A DNA stretch of 64,000 bases, from NCBI RefSeq assembly GCF_037977055.1, contig NZ_CP150274.1, positions 124,001-188,000 on the forward strand, read 5' to 3'. Made by a program: the position numbers and the translations under genes. Source of the DNA: Paenibacillus sp. FSL K6-1096 (GTDB taxonomy: Bacteria; Bacillota; Bacilli; Paenibacillales; Paenibacillaceae). The notes below the pieces were generated by a model. That model saw only the letters and a program-made list of their open reading frames with translations. It was not told where the DNA came from and did not search any database. Positions 43,887 through 52,900 of the stretch are shown here, piece after piece. Numbering within the stretch: position 1 is the stretch's first letter; the number at the start of each line of letters is the position of its first letter.

Positions 43887-44899
43887 GCAGAGTCGGAATC
43901 TACGGATATGCAGTAGTAACAGATTCAGCGCTATATGTCGGGGACCGTAAAAATGTATGGAATGAAGATGGGGAGAAGCAGTATCTAACAGGCATAAGCC
44001 TAAAATCAACCAGCCAGTTAAGCCGGAATTTGGGAGTGGCCGTCAAAGCGGCCATGGAGGAATCCCTCCTGAAGCCGGAGCCAGAACAACTGGGAGTAAT
44101 TATGGGAAGCTCGCTCGGTTCCTCTGCAAAAATAGCTGATTTCCATAAAGTAGCTATTGAATCGGGACCGGATATGGTGAGTCCGATGGAGTTCCCGTCG
44201 ACGGTAGCCAATGCTCCCAGCAGCCTGGTCGGGATCTGGTTCAAATTGAAGGGGCCTTGCATTGCTCTATCCAATGGGGATTCATCTGCGTTAGACGCCA
44301 TAGCCCTAGCTTATGATGAAATCAAGTATAACGGGTACCCCTATTTCATGGCGGGTGGCGCAGATCAGTTAACTACGGGGGTAGAGGAAGGTTATGCCGA
44401 GTGTTACGGGGCCGATCGTCAGCTGGAAGGTCTGCATCTGGAGGATGGAGCGGGCGCAGCACTTGTGTCGGCCATTGGTCCGGAGGATGACCGTTATAAG
44501 GCAGAAATAATCGGCTATGTAAATTTGAATTTCAGTAAAGGGGGTGACATTGCGGACAGGATGCTGGGGGCAATCAGGAGCTTGCTTCATAAACATGAAG
44601 TTGAGCCGGGAGATATTCTGGCTGCCACCACATACAGACCTTACCAAGCAATCCAGACGGAGCTTGAAGGACTACTTGAACAAACTGAGCTAGCAATTTC
44701 TTATTGGAACCGTGATTACAACAGCAATCCGAATCGTCTGGCCGCAAACGGGATAATGAGCTTGATCCATGCCATGACAGTACAAGGTGCTGACGGCAGA
44801 GCATATCCGTACAGACTGTTGTTTGAAACCTCAGGCAGCGGAAAGTTATCAGCAGTATTAATGAAACTCAATTTCGTGTTGAAACTGAAAGGGGAATGA
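43883..44899 (+). CDS. Ketosynthase-like chain-length-factor (KS-beta) subunit
   Basis: 338 aa starting at GTG within the end of KS-alpha, with AGGAGG upstream. The thiolase fold is recognisable (LGVIMGSSLGSSAKI, ALVSAIG, TTYRPYQ region), but catalysis is lost: the nucleophile position holds D133 (SNGDSSALDA in place of NACAAG) and the HGTGT histidine region reads TTYRPYQ. It is about 70 residues shorter than the KS-alpha. In actinobacterial and aryl-polyene type II PKSs the KS-beta partner lacks the Cys (often Gln or another residue) and sets chain length. Asp at this place is unusual as far as I know. Predicted heterodimer with the preceding protein. Confidence 0.85.
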   Translation: MSRVGIYGYAVVTDSALYVGDRKNVWNEDGEKQYLTGISLKSTSQLSRNLGVAVKAAMEESLLKPEPEQLGVIMGSSLGSSAKIADFHKVAIESGPDMVSPMEFPSTVANAPSSLVGIWFKLKGPCIALSNGDSSALDAIALAYDEIKYNGYPYFMAGGADQLTTGVEEGYAECYGADRQLEGLHLEDGAGAALVSAIGPEDDRYKAEIIGYVNLNFSKGGDIADRMLGAIRSLLHKHEVEPGDILAATTYRPYQAIQTELEGLLEQTELAISYWNRDYNSNPNRLAANGIMSLIHAMTVQGADGRAYPYRLLFETSGSGKLSAVLMKLNFVLKLKGE

Positions 44900-44902
44900 A
44901 TG

Positions 44903-45145
44903 ATGGTTAACGAGAATGAAATCAAGGATATGTTATCGGAGATTCTGGAGACAGATGTGAACGTTATCTCTGAGGATGCTTTATTTGTAGAGGATCTGGG
45001 CATGGATTCATTAAGAGTGCTTGAAATCTTGGCCGAACTGGAGAAGAAGTATAGCATTCAGATTCCTCCTGAACGTCTTACTGAGCTGAAGGATGTCCGC
45101 GGAACAATAGCAGTTGCGAAAGAAATTTGCGAGGCTGCGCAATAA
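44903..45145 (+). CDS. Free-standing acyl carrier protein
   Basis: 80 aa (ATG 44903, or 81 from ATG 44900). A four-helix acidic ACP with the 4'-phosphopantetheine attachment Ser S36 in DLGMDSLRVLE. AAAGGGG is upstream and the stop overlaps the dehydratase start (TAATG). It is the carrier for the type II KS pair, dehydratase and reductase around it. Confidence 0.93.
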   Translation: MVNENEIKDMLSEILETDVNVISEDALFVEDLGMDSLRVLEILAELEKKYSIQIPPERLTELKDVRGTIAVAKEICEAAQ

Positions 45146-45603
45146 TGGTCCAAGGCGGATATGAATATCTCAAAACCAAGCTTCAGCAGAGATTTCCGCT
45201 CATGATGGTTGACCGGGTGCGGGAACTTGCGGAGGATCATAGTTACATACGGACCGTTAAAAATGTCAGCGGCAATGAGATCTGCTTCCTTGGCCATTTC
45301 CCGCATTTCTCGATTTTCCCGGGGGTCCTGATCATCGAAGCGATGGCTCAATCGGCATCTGTATTATTTGCCAGTGACGAAGCTCCCAGTGAAGATGACC
45401 TGTACCTGCTGGGCAGTGTTGGCAATACAAGGTTCCTCCATCCGGTTTTCCCCGGGGATCAGATGGAGATCCGGATCGATATCATTAAAAGGGTGCCGGA
45501 CGCTTGCCTGGTCTCAGGTCAAGTACATGTTGACGGACTGCTTGTAGCTGAAGGCAAGCTGTCGTTTGCCAGAAGAAACAGGAATGGATGGGAGGACAAA
45601 TGA
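45145..45603 (+). CDS. FabZ-like 3-hydroxyacyl-ACP dehydratase
   Basis: 152 aa from ATG 45145 (frame also open from a TTG at 45127). Hot-dog fold with the catalytic pair H51 in LGHFP and E65 in IIEAMAQSA, a FabZ-like spacing, then LGSVGNTRFLHPVFPGDQMEIRIDI as in FabZ. It dehydrates beta-hydroxyacyl-ACP to trans-2-enoyl-ACP. With no enoyl reductase in the operon the double bonds should be kept. Coupled to ACP and reductase genes by overlaps. Confidence 0.9.
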   Translation: MVQGGYEYLKTKLQQRFPLMMVDRVRELAEDHSYIRTVKNVSGNEICFLGHFPHFSIFPGVLIIEAMAQSASVLFASDEAPSEDDLYLLGSVGNTRFLHPVFPGDQMEIRIDIIKRVPDACLVSGQVHVDGLLVAEGKLSFARRNRNGWEDK

Positions 45604-46343
45604 GCGGTCAGGGGATTGCATTGGTGACGGGGGGAACCCGGGGAATCGGCAAGGCGATTGTATTGGAACTGGCGCGCCGCGGGGTGCATGTGGTTTTCAC
45701 CTTCTTAAACCATGAGCAGCTGTCACTGCAATTGGTTGCGGAAGCCGCGCAGCTGGGGGGTTCCGCTGAAGGGCATTCAGTGGATTCAAGAGACAGCCAG
45801 GCAATCAGCAGCTTCATTAAGATGCTGATTAACCGATATGGTTCAATTGATATTCTTGTCAACAACTCGGGAATCAAGCATGATGTTCCGCTCCTGATGA
45901 TGAAAGAGCAGGACTGGAACAACGTAGTTAATACGAATTTAAACAGCGTCTTCCATTTCTCAAAGCAAGTTAGCTTTTATATGTTGAAGCAAAAAAAGGG
46001 CAGAATTATTAATATCAGTTCAATTAGTGGCATATACGGGCTGGCGGGACAAACCAATTACTCGGCAACAAAAGCTGGAATTATTGGGTTCTCCCGGGCT
46101 TTAGCCAAAGAACTCGCCCCCTACGAGATTCCGGTCAATGTTATCGCTCCGGGAGGAGTGGATACAGAGATGACACAGCAGATGAAGGATAGCGGGCGAA
46201 ATGAGCTGCTTGCAGCGATTCCGGCCAAAAGATTTGGCCGCCCGGATGAAGTGGCTAATGTGGCTGCCTACTTATCCCTGGACAGTCCTGCTTATTTGAC
46301 TGGAGGAGTCTTGGTGCTGGACGGAGGGATGGGCATTGGCTGA
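45600..46343 (+). CDS. FabG-like 3-ketoacyl-ACP reductase
   Basis: 247 aa in an ATGA overlap with the dehydratase gene. Classical SDR: TGGTRGIGKA cofactor loop, NNSGIKHD, catalytic S141 in NISSISG, Y154 and K158 in YSATKAG, and the C-terminal YLTGGVLVLDGGMGIG. This is the form of FabG used for fatty-acid or type II polyketide reduction with NADPH. It completes a KS-alpha/KS-beta/ACP/DH/KR set. The following gene starts within its 3' end. Confidence 0.92.
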   Translation: MSGQGIALVTGGTRGIGKAIVLELARRGVHVVFTFLNHEQLSLQLVAEAAQLGGSAEGHSVDSRDSQAISSFIKMLINRYGSIDILVNNSGIKHDVPLLMMKEQDWNNVVNTNLNSVFHFSKQVSFYMLKQKKGRIINISSISGIYGLAGQTNYSATKAGIIGFSRALAKELAPYEIPVNVIAPGGVDTEMTQQMKDSGRNELLAAIPAKRFGRPDEVANVAAYLSLDSPAYLTGGVLVLDGGMGIG

Positions 46344-49300
46344 GAGGCATCCATCCGGAGTTACGGGTAAGGATATTGCGGTTATTGGGTACGCCATTAG
46401 GATTCCGGGGGCTTCTGAAGAGGGAGCGATTTGGCGTGTTTGGGAAAACGAGGAAGACCGGATTTCAACTTTCCCGTCTTCCAGGATACAGGACCTTAAC
46501 GGAATTCTGCCCTTCATTCAGTCCAAGGAAGCTGCAGATGGCTTTTTACCGGGAGCTTACTTCCAGGACATAACTGGTTTCGATCACAGCTTCTTTCATA
46601 TGAGTTTTACAGAGGCGTGTTTGACAGATCCTTACCAGAAAATTTTTCTCGAAACAGCTTACACCGCTGTAGAACATGCAGGTTACGGCGGCTCTGCTTT
46701 GAGCGGTTCTAAGACAGGCGTATACGTAGGTTATGGTGACGGGCCAGATTATTTGGAATTTATGAAGCAGGAGATGGGAGGAGAGTTAACCTCGTCTCCT
46801 GATTTGAAGATGTCCGGGGTCATCGGCAGCTTAGGATCACTGGTGGCTGGACGCGTATGTCACTTCTTGGGATTGCAGGGCCCGGGGATTGTTATAGATA
46901 CCTTGTGCTCCTCCTCTTTGACAGCCGTTCACCAGGCATTGTCCGCGATTCAGCGGGGAGAAGTAGAGATGGCATTAGCCGGCGGGATCAAGCTGGAGCT
47001 GAATCCTCTGGACAGCGGATTTCGCCGACACGGGTTTGAAGCGCAGAATGGTAGAACGATGCCGTTTGATGAGAATGCGACAGGTTACGCCCGGAGTGAA
47101 GCTGCCGGGGTTGTCCTGCTGAAACCGCTGGATACCGCAACTCAAGATGGGGATTTCATACATGCTGTCATCAAAGTTAGTGCCTGCCTGCATGGCGGAG
47201 GAACCATGGGAGTCGTCACCCCTTCCTTTGAAGGGGTGGAGCGCGTTGTTCTTCAAGCGCTGGAATCGGCAGGTGTAAATGCAGAGGATATTAGTTATTT
47301 GGAGACGAACGGGACCGGCAGCCGAATGTCTGACTCTATGGAGCTGTTTGGCTTGCATCGGGCATTTAGCCATTATACTTCCAAAAAACAATTTTGCGGA
47401 ATCGGCAGCTTCAAAGCAAATATAGGTCATCCGGTCCATGCTTCAGGGATCGTCGGGCTGATCAAGATCATTATGGCAATGAAACACAGGCAAATTCCAG
47501 CTTCCATCCATTTTGAGCATCCGAACAATCTATTTAATTTCATGGATTCACCATTCTATATGAACGACCGTACCCGGGAATGGAAGGGAGCAGAGCACTC
47601 CCTGATCTGCGGCATTAATACGATGGGGATGAGCGGGACGAATAGTCATGTGATCGTTGCTGAAGCTCCATTCATCGCTAAGTCTCCCGGCCAAGAGATG
47701 GCGGGCCCGGCAAGCTACATATTTGTTCTGTCATCTATGAGCAAGGGTTCGCTGTATTCCCTTGTGGATAGGTATATTGCTATGCTCCAATCTGCACAAA
47801 CCCTGAATCTCAGGGATATCTGTTATACATTGCAGAGGGGCAGAGGTCATTATGAGGAGCGGCTGGCCATTGTTTTCCGGAGCCGGGAAGATCTGCTTGG
47901 CAAGCTATTGAATCTTCAAGCGAAGATACGCACTCAGCAGGGCAACGAGGTTAATGGAATCTATCTCCGCACTCATCACCTCATCACAGCTAAACAAAGC
48001 AAGAGCAGGGCAGAGGACATTACCCGGATGGAGTGCAAACAGCTCTCTGTACAAGCCCGGGTGCTGGGAGAGCAATTAATAGAAGAGCTGACTGTTCGGG
48101 AAGAACTCTTGCATACTCTATGTGATCTTTATACACGAGGGGCGGATGTGCCTTGGGACGTCTTCTACTCTAAAGACAAGCCTAACAAAGCGGAGCTGCC
48201 TACCTATGTGTTTGACACCAGCGCTTGCTGGTATACCCATCTCGGTGCAGCAAGCGGAGAATCCAACCAGATGCAGTCGGAAGTAGCTGCTGCTGCAGTA
48301 GCCGACCACAATGTTGATGCAGATTCAATCGGCGGTCAGATTAAGGGGATATGGCACTCTATACTCCAGAGGGAAGGTTTGGGGGATGAGGATCACTTTT
48401 TTGAACTGGGCGGCGATTCTATTTCTCTGTTCCAAATGCTGAGCCTGATCCAGAAGACGTTCCAGATCACATTAAACATTGAAGAAGTCATGCTGAATCC
48501 GACGCTTAACACCGTGTCTGAACTGGTACAAAGCGCACTGAACCAGCAGGTGGATGCCGATTCGCTGCTTATGCTGCCTGAGATGAAGCCGGCGGATACC
48601 CAAGGCAGCTACCCGTTGTCAGCCAATCAGACCCGGCTGTTTGCCATTCATGGTCTGCAAGGGAACTCTGTCAGCTACAATTTGCCCGCTGCAGTTGAAG
48701 CTGGTGAAGGAAGTGATCTGCCCAAGCTGATAAACTCCTTCCAGTGTCTGGTAGACCGCCATGAAATTCTGCGGACAGCCTTTGAAGCCGGGGACGGGCC
48801 GCCGCGCCAGTATATCCAGGATACCATACAGCTTCTCCCGGAATATTACTGCTTAGAAGAATACGAATCGTTAGAGGATATTCTGGACCGCTTCATCAGA
48901 CCGTTTGATCTGGGGAAGGCGCCACTGCTGCGGATCGGAATCGTGCAGCGTCACCTGCGCAACCCGGTTCTGTTATTTGATATGCACCACATCATATCAG
49001 ACCGTACAACGGTTGATCTTTTGCTGTGTGAGTTGGTGGACTTATACAATGGACAGACTCCAGCGCCGGTACCCCTGCATTACAAGGATTATGCTTGCTG
49101 GGAACAGCTTTTCCATGAAACAGCCGTATTTAGGAAACAGGAGAGATACTGGGTAAGCCAGTTTTCTTCACCCGTTACCCCGGTGTCGCTGCCTCTTGAT
49201 TATGAGCGCCCTATATCCCCAAGTTATGCTGGCGGCAAGCTTCAAAGTCAGCCTTCTACGGTAATGAGCGGGCAGATAACTGGCCTGGCTGAAGCGTGCG

Positions 49301-49935
49301 GCGTTACACCGTTTGTCATTGGGCTTAGCGCCTATCTGGTCCTGCTCTACAAATATACGGCATGCGAAGATTTAGTAGTGGGCACTCCCGTATTGGGAAG
49401 AGTGGGGACAGGCGCGGACAGAATGCTTGGAATGTTCGCTAATACACTAGCCTTACGCAATCGTATAAATGGTTCCATGACGGTCAGAGATATCATACAG
49501 TCTGTTAAATTCAGCAGTTATGCTGCCTTTGCCAACCAAAACTACCCGCTCCATGAGCTGTTGGATCAAATCAGTTGGAAACGTGAGCCCAATCGTCATC
49601 CCTTGTTCGATACCTGCTTTGCCTGGATGAATAAAGAGCATAGCATCTATTCTTTTCATGGGGTGGAGTTAAGCTGGATGGATATTCCTCAAAGAAGTAC
49701 ACTCTTCGACCTAAGCTTCAACTTGTACGATAGAGCCGAAGGGCTGGTAATCGAAACGGTGTATGCAGCAGAGCTGTTCAAGGCTGAGACGATGGAGCTT
49801 ATGCTGAGTCATTATGCAGCCATCGTACAACAGATGGCCGATAAACTTGATACTGCAATGGAACAAGTGATGCTGCCGGTGAATTTCAAGAAGGTTGAAC
49901 TGCTTGATGAAGAGGGAAGCTTTGAATTTTATTAA
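46336..49935 (+). CDS. PKS-NRPS bridge protein, KS0-ACP-C
   Basis: 1199 aa starting at TTG with GGAGGG upstream. KS at 10 to about 440 keeps the acyl-binding C191 (DTLCSSSL) and H365 (NIGHPVH), but the HGTGT His is N325 (ETNGTGS), the change seen in non-elongating KS0 domains that only transfer chains. About 450-640 is a linker with post-AT scar (LPTYVFDTSACW). The carrier domain has S695 in LGGDSIS. A full condensation domain spans about 755-1190, with HHIISDR at 884-890 (both His and Asp kept, the usual last Gly is Arg). Predicted role: take the finished acyl chain, hold it on the ACP and let the C domain acylate the amino acid bound to the next protein. Confidence 0.9.
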   Translation: MAERHPSGVTGKDIAVIGYAIRIPGASEEGAIWRVWENEEDRISTFPSSRIQDLNGILPFIQSKEAADGFLPGAYFQDITGFDHSFFHMSFTEACLTDPYQKIFLETAYTAVEHAGYGGSALSGSKTGVYVGYGDGPDYLEFMKQEMGGELTSSPDLKMSGVIGSLGSLVAGRVCHFLGLQGPGIVIDTLCSSSLTAVHQALSAIQRGEVEMALAGGIKLELNPLDSGFRRHGFEAQNGRTMPFDENATGYARSEAAGVVLLKPLDTATQDGDFIHAVIKVSACLHGGGTMGVVTPSFEGVERVVLQALESAGVNAEDISYLETNGTGSRMSDSMELFGLHRAFSHYTSKKQFCGIGSFKANIGHPVHASGIVGLIKIIMAMKHRQIPASIHFEHPNNLFNFMDSPFYMNDRTREWKGAEHSLICGINTMGMSGTNSHVIVAEAPFIAKSPGQEMAGPASYIFVLSSMSKGSLYSLVDRYIAMLQSAQTLNLRDICYTLQRGRGHYEERLAIVFRSREDLLGKLLNLQAKIRTQQGNEVNGIYLRTHHLITAKQSKSRAEDITRMECKQLSVQARVLGEQLIEELTVREELLHTLCDLYTRGADVPWDVFYSKDKPNKAELPTYVFDTSACWYTHLGAASGESNQMQSEVAAAAVADHNVDADSIGGQIKGIWHSILQREGLGDEDHFFELGGDSISLFQMLSLIQKTFQITLNIEEVMLNPTLNTVSELVQSALNQQVDADSLLMLPEMKPADTQGSYPLSANQTRLFAIHGLQGNSVSYNLPAAVEAGEGSDLPKLINSFQCLVDRHEILRTAFEAGDGPPRQYIQDTIQLLPEYYCLEEYESLEDILDRFIRPFDLGKAPLLRIGIVQRHLRNPVLLFDMHHIISDRTTVDLLLCELVDLYNGQTPAPVPLHYKDYACWEQLFHETAVFRKQERYWVSQFSSPVTPVSLPLDYERPISPSYAGGKLQSQPSTVMSGQITGLAEACGVTPFVIGLSAYLVLLYKYTACEDLVVGTPVLGRVGTGADRMLGMFANTLALRNRINGSMTVRDIIQSVKFSSYAAFANQNYPLHELLDQISWKREPNRHPLFDTCFAWMNKEHSIYSFHGVELSWMDIPQRSTLFDLSFNLYDRAEGLVIETVYAAELFKAETMELMLSHYAAIVQQMADKLDTAMEQVMLPVNFKKVELLDEEGSFEFY

Positions 49936-49947
49936 GTAGGTGATGTC

Positions 49948-52900
49948 ATGGATCTGAATTCAAGCCTGTGGTTACACGATCCGCGGCTGCGGGAGGAAAG
50001 GCAGTATTGGGAGAATTTATGGAGTGAGCTCCCTGAACGCAGTTTACTGCTTTCCGCCAGTGTGAAGAAGTCAGCGGTCGGGCAATGGTCTGAGCGTATC
50101 CTGTCTTTACCGGAGCAGGCGACAGCCTGGCTGTTTCGGGTCAGCAACCATTCGGACCGCAGATTATTTGCAGCACTTGCGGCGCTTACGGAAGTCATGC
50201 TGGCGAAATTTACAGGGGATTCCCGTTTTCTTTTTGCGGTACCGCTTGAGCGCATGCCCGCTTCGGACGGCCTGTTAAATACATTTATCCTAATGAATAT
50301 GTCAGCCATGAGTGAACAGACGTATCAGTCGCTCACTCAAGCAGCCCACACCGCCTATCAAGAAGGAATAAAGCATTGCAATTTTCCGTTAGAAGCCTTT
50401 TTGGCGCACCAGTATGGTGAAGATGCCCTAGCATTTATCAAGTCTTGCTCCATCGGGATTGCCCTGAATAATATACATGACATTAATAATTTAACATGTA
50501 AACCTTTGCTGCAATTCCTGTTCGAACGCTCGGGAGATCGTATACAAGTTAAAGTGATGCATCATGAGAGTCTTGCGTCATCCGTTGTTGAATCCCTGTC
50601 ACAGTGGCTGATTCAAGCCTCGTTATGGATCTCTGAATGTCCGGGAATGCCGATTGAAGCAGCGCGGCTTATGCAAGAGAACGAGCGCAGGCGCCTGCTG
50701 GAGACGGGTCAGGGTACAACACTTGCCTGGGATAACACCCTGACCCTGGATGCAAGTTTCCGCAGGGCGGCTGCCCGGTACGGCCCGCAGACAGCAGCCG
50801 TCTGCAGCGGCACCTCCATGACTTATGAACAGCTCGATCATTTGTCAGAGCAATTGGCGCACCAGTTGATCCGTCAGGGTCTTCAGCCTGGCGAAGCGGC
50901 GGCGATCGCGGCAGACCGCTCCTGCGAGACTCTTGTAGCGATGCTTGCTGTGCTGAAAGCCGGAGCAGCATACGTTCCGCTGGATCTGGAGCTGCCTGGG
51001 GAGCGCCTGCATTATATTTTACAAGACAGTCATGCCCGATTTGTAATTGCAGCCAGCAGAACTCAGGACCTTAATAATCTCGGATTACCGGTTATCCGGG
51101 CGGAGCATCCCCCGTTCGATTGTTCCAGCCCCGCCCCTGTGCAGAGTGAGCATGATGGCAGAAGTCTGGCTTATATTCTGTACACTTCAGGCTCCACAGG
51201 CCATCCCAAAGGAGTAATGATCGAGCACCGCAATGTGTTGCATTTGGTTCAAGCGTTGCAGACAGATGTCTTTCAAGAAGAGCTCCAGGAGAGAAAATTA
51301 GCACTTGTTGCTCCTTTCTTCTTCGATGCCTCTGTACAGCAGATCTATCCTGCACTACTCTCGGGTGCAACGCTGTACATAACACCAGACGAGGTGCGGG
51401 TAGATGGCCGCAAGCTCCATGCGTTCTACCGTAAGCATGCTATCGAATATACGGACGGGACTCCCATGCACTTAAAGATGCTGTCGCTGGTTGAGGATGA
51501 TTATAACGTATTGGCTCTGAAGCAGCTGGTGATTGGAGGGGAAGCGCTGTGTTTCGAGGATGTTCGTGCATTCAGGTCCAAATTCAGCCGCGTTCCTCCG
51601 ACGGTTACAAATGTGTACGGGCCAACAGAATGCTGCGTCGATTGCTCTTTCTTCCATATCGGTACGGAGGATTCCTCTTCAGGCATCGTCCCCATCGGCC
51701 GCCCCCTTGGCGAAGGGAATCTGTACATTCTGCGCAATGAATCGGAACTGGTCCCTTCAGGCTGTACCGGAGAGCTGTGGATATCGGGCCCAGGCGTTGG
51801 CAGAGGTTATATGCATCCCGCTGCGAAAGGTGTAGGTTCCTTTCTAGAAGATCCTTTTAGAGCAGGGGCGAGAATGTACCGGTCAGGAGATTTATGCCGC
51901 TGGGATGAACATGGAATTCTGCATTTTGTAGAACGTATGGATTATCAGGTCAAAATCAAAGGCTACCGGATCGAACTTGGTGAGATTGAGAAGGCGATGA
52001 TACAGCTTCGGGGGCTCAAGGAAGCCGTAGCTGTTGTATCGCCGGATGCTTATGGAATCGCGCGCTTAATTGCCTTTTATACGGAGGAGGCTGGTAAGAA
52101 TCTCAGGAAAGATCCTGAAACAGATCTCTGGAACCAATTGAAGGAACACCTTCCCGGATACATGATCCCCGCTTCCTTCATTCGTTTGGAAGAGCTGCCT
52201 TTGCTGTCGAATGGAAAGATTAACCGGAGAAGGTTATCTGAGCCGGAATTCACTGACTTGGTGCAGCAGGGTGATCATAAGCTCCCGCAGACCCCGGTGG
52301 AGAAGGGAGTCCATGAGATATGGTGCGAAACTCTGGGAGTCGCACAGGCATCTGTGCGAAGCAACTTTTTCGCTTCAGGCGGCCATTCAATTAATGCGGT
52401 TTCTATGGCTTCGGCACTACAGCGGCGCTTTGCCTTGCCTGTGTCGGTAAGCACGATCTTTAATCATCCGTCCATTGAACAATTGGCCGGATATATAGAG
52501 AGCTCGCAGGCCACTGTAATCCCTATTGCACGTTATGGCGAAAGGGAGAGCTATCCCTTGTCCTTTCAACAGCGGCCGATCTTCATACAGCAAATGTTAT
52601 ATCCTGCATCATATCAATACAATATGCCAAGCGTGTTCAGTGTAAATGGAAAGCTGGACCGGCAGCGCCTGTACAATGCATTCTCCGGTCTGGTTCAGCG
52701 GCATGACCTTCTGCGTGCAAGCTTCCACTATGTACAAGGTGAGCCCAGAATGCTAATTTCCTCCACCCCCGCAGTCCCAGACCTGGAAGATGTAGGCCAA
52801 GGCGAAATAAGTGAGCTGCTTGCAAGGTTTGTGCGTCCGTTTGATCTGACCAAGGCGGTACAGATGCGAATGGGCATCGCTTCGGATGAGAACGAAAATG

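Noticed and set aside
42657..46343. Housekeeping fatty-acid synthesis genes
   Set aside because: The inactive second ketosynthase, absence of fabH, fabI and acc genes, and seamless overlap with PKS/NRPS genes point to secondary metabolism.
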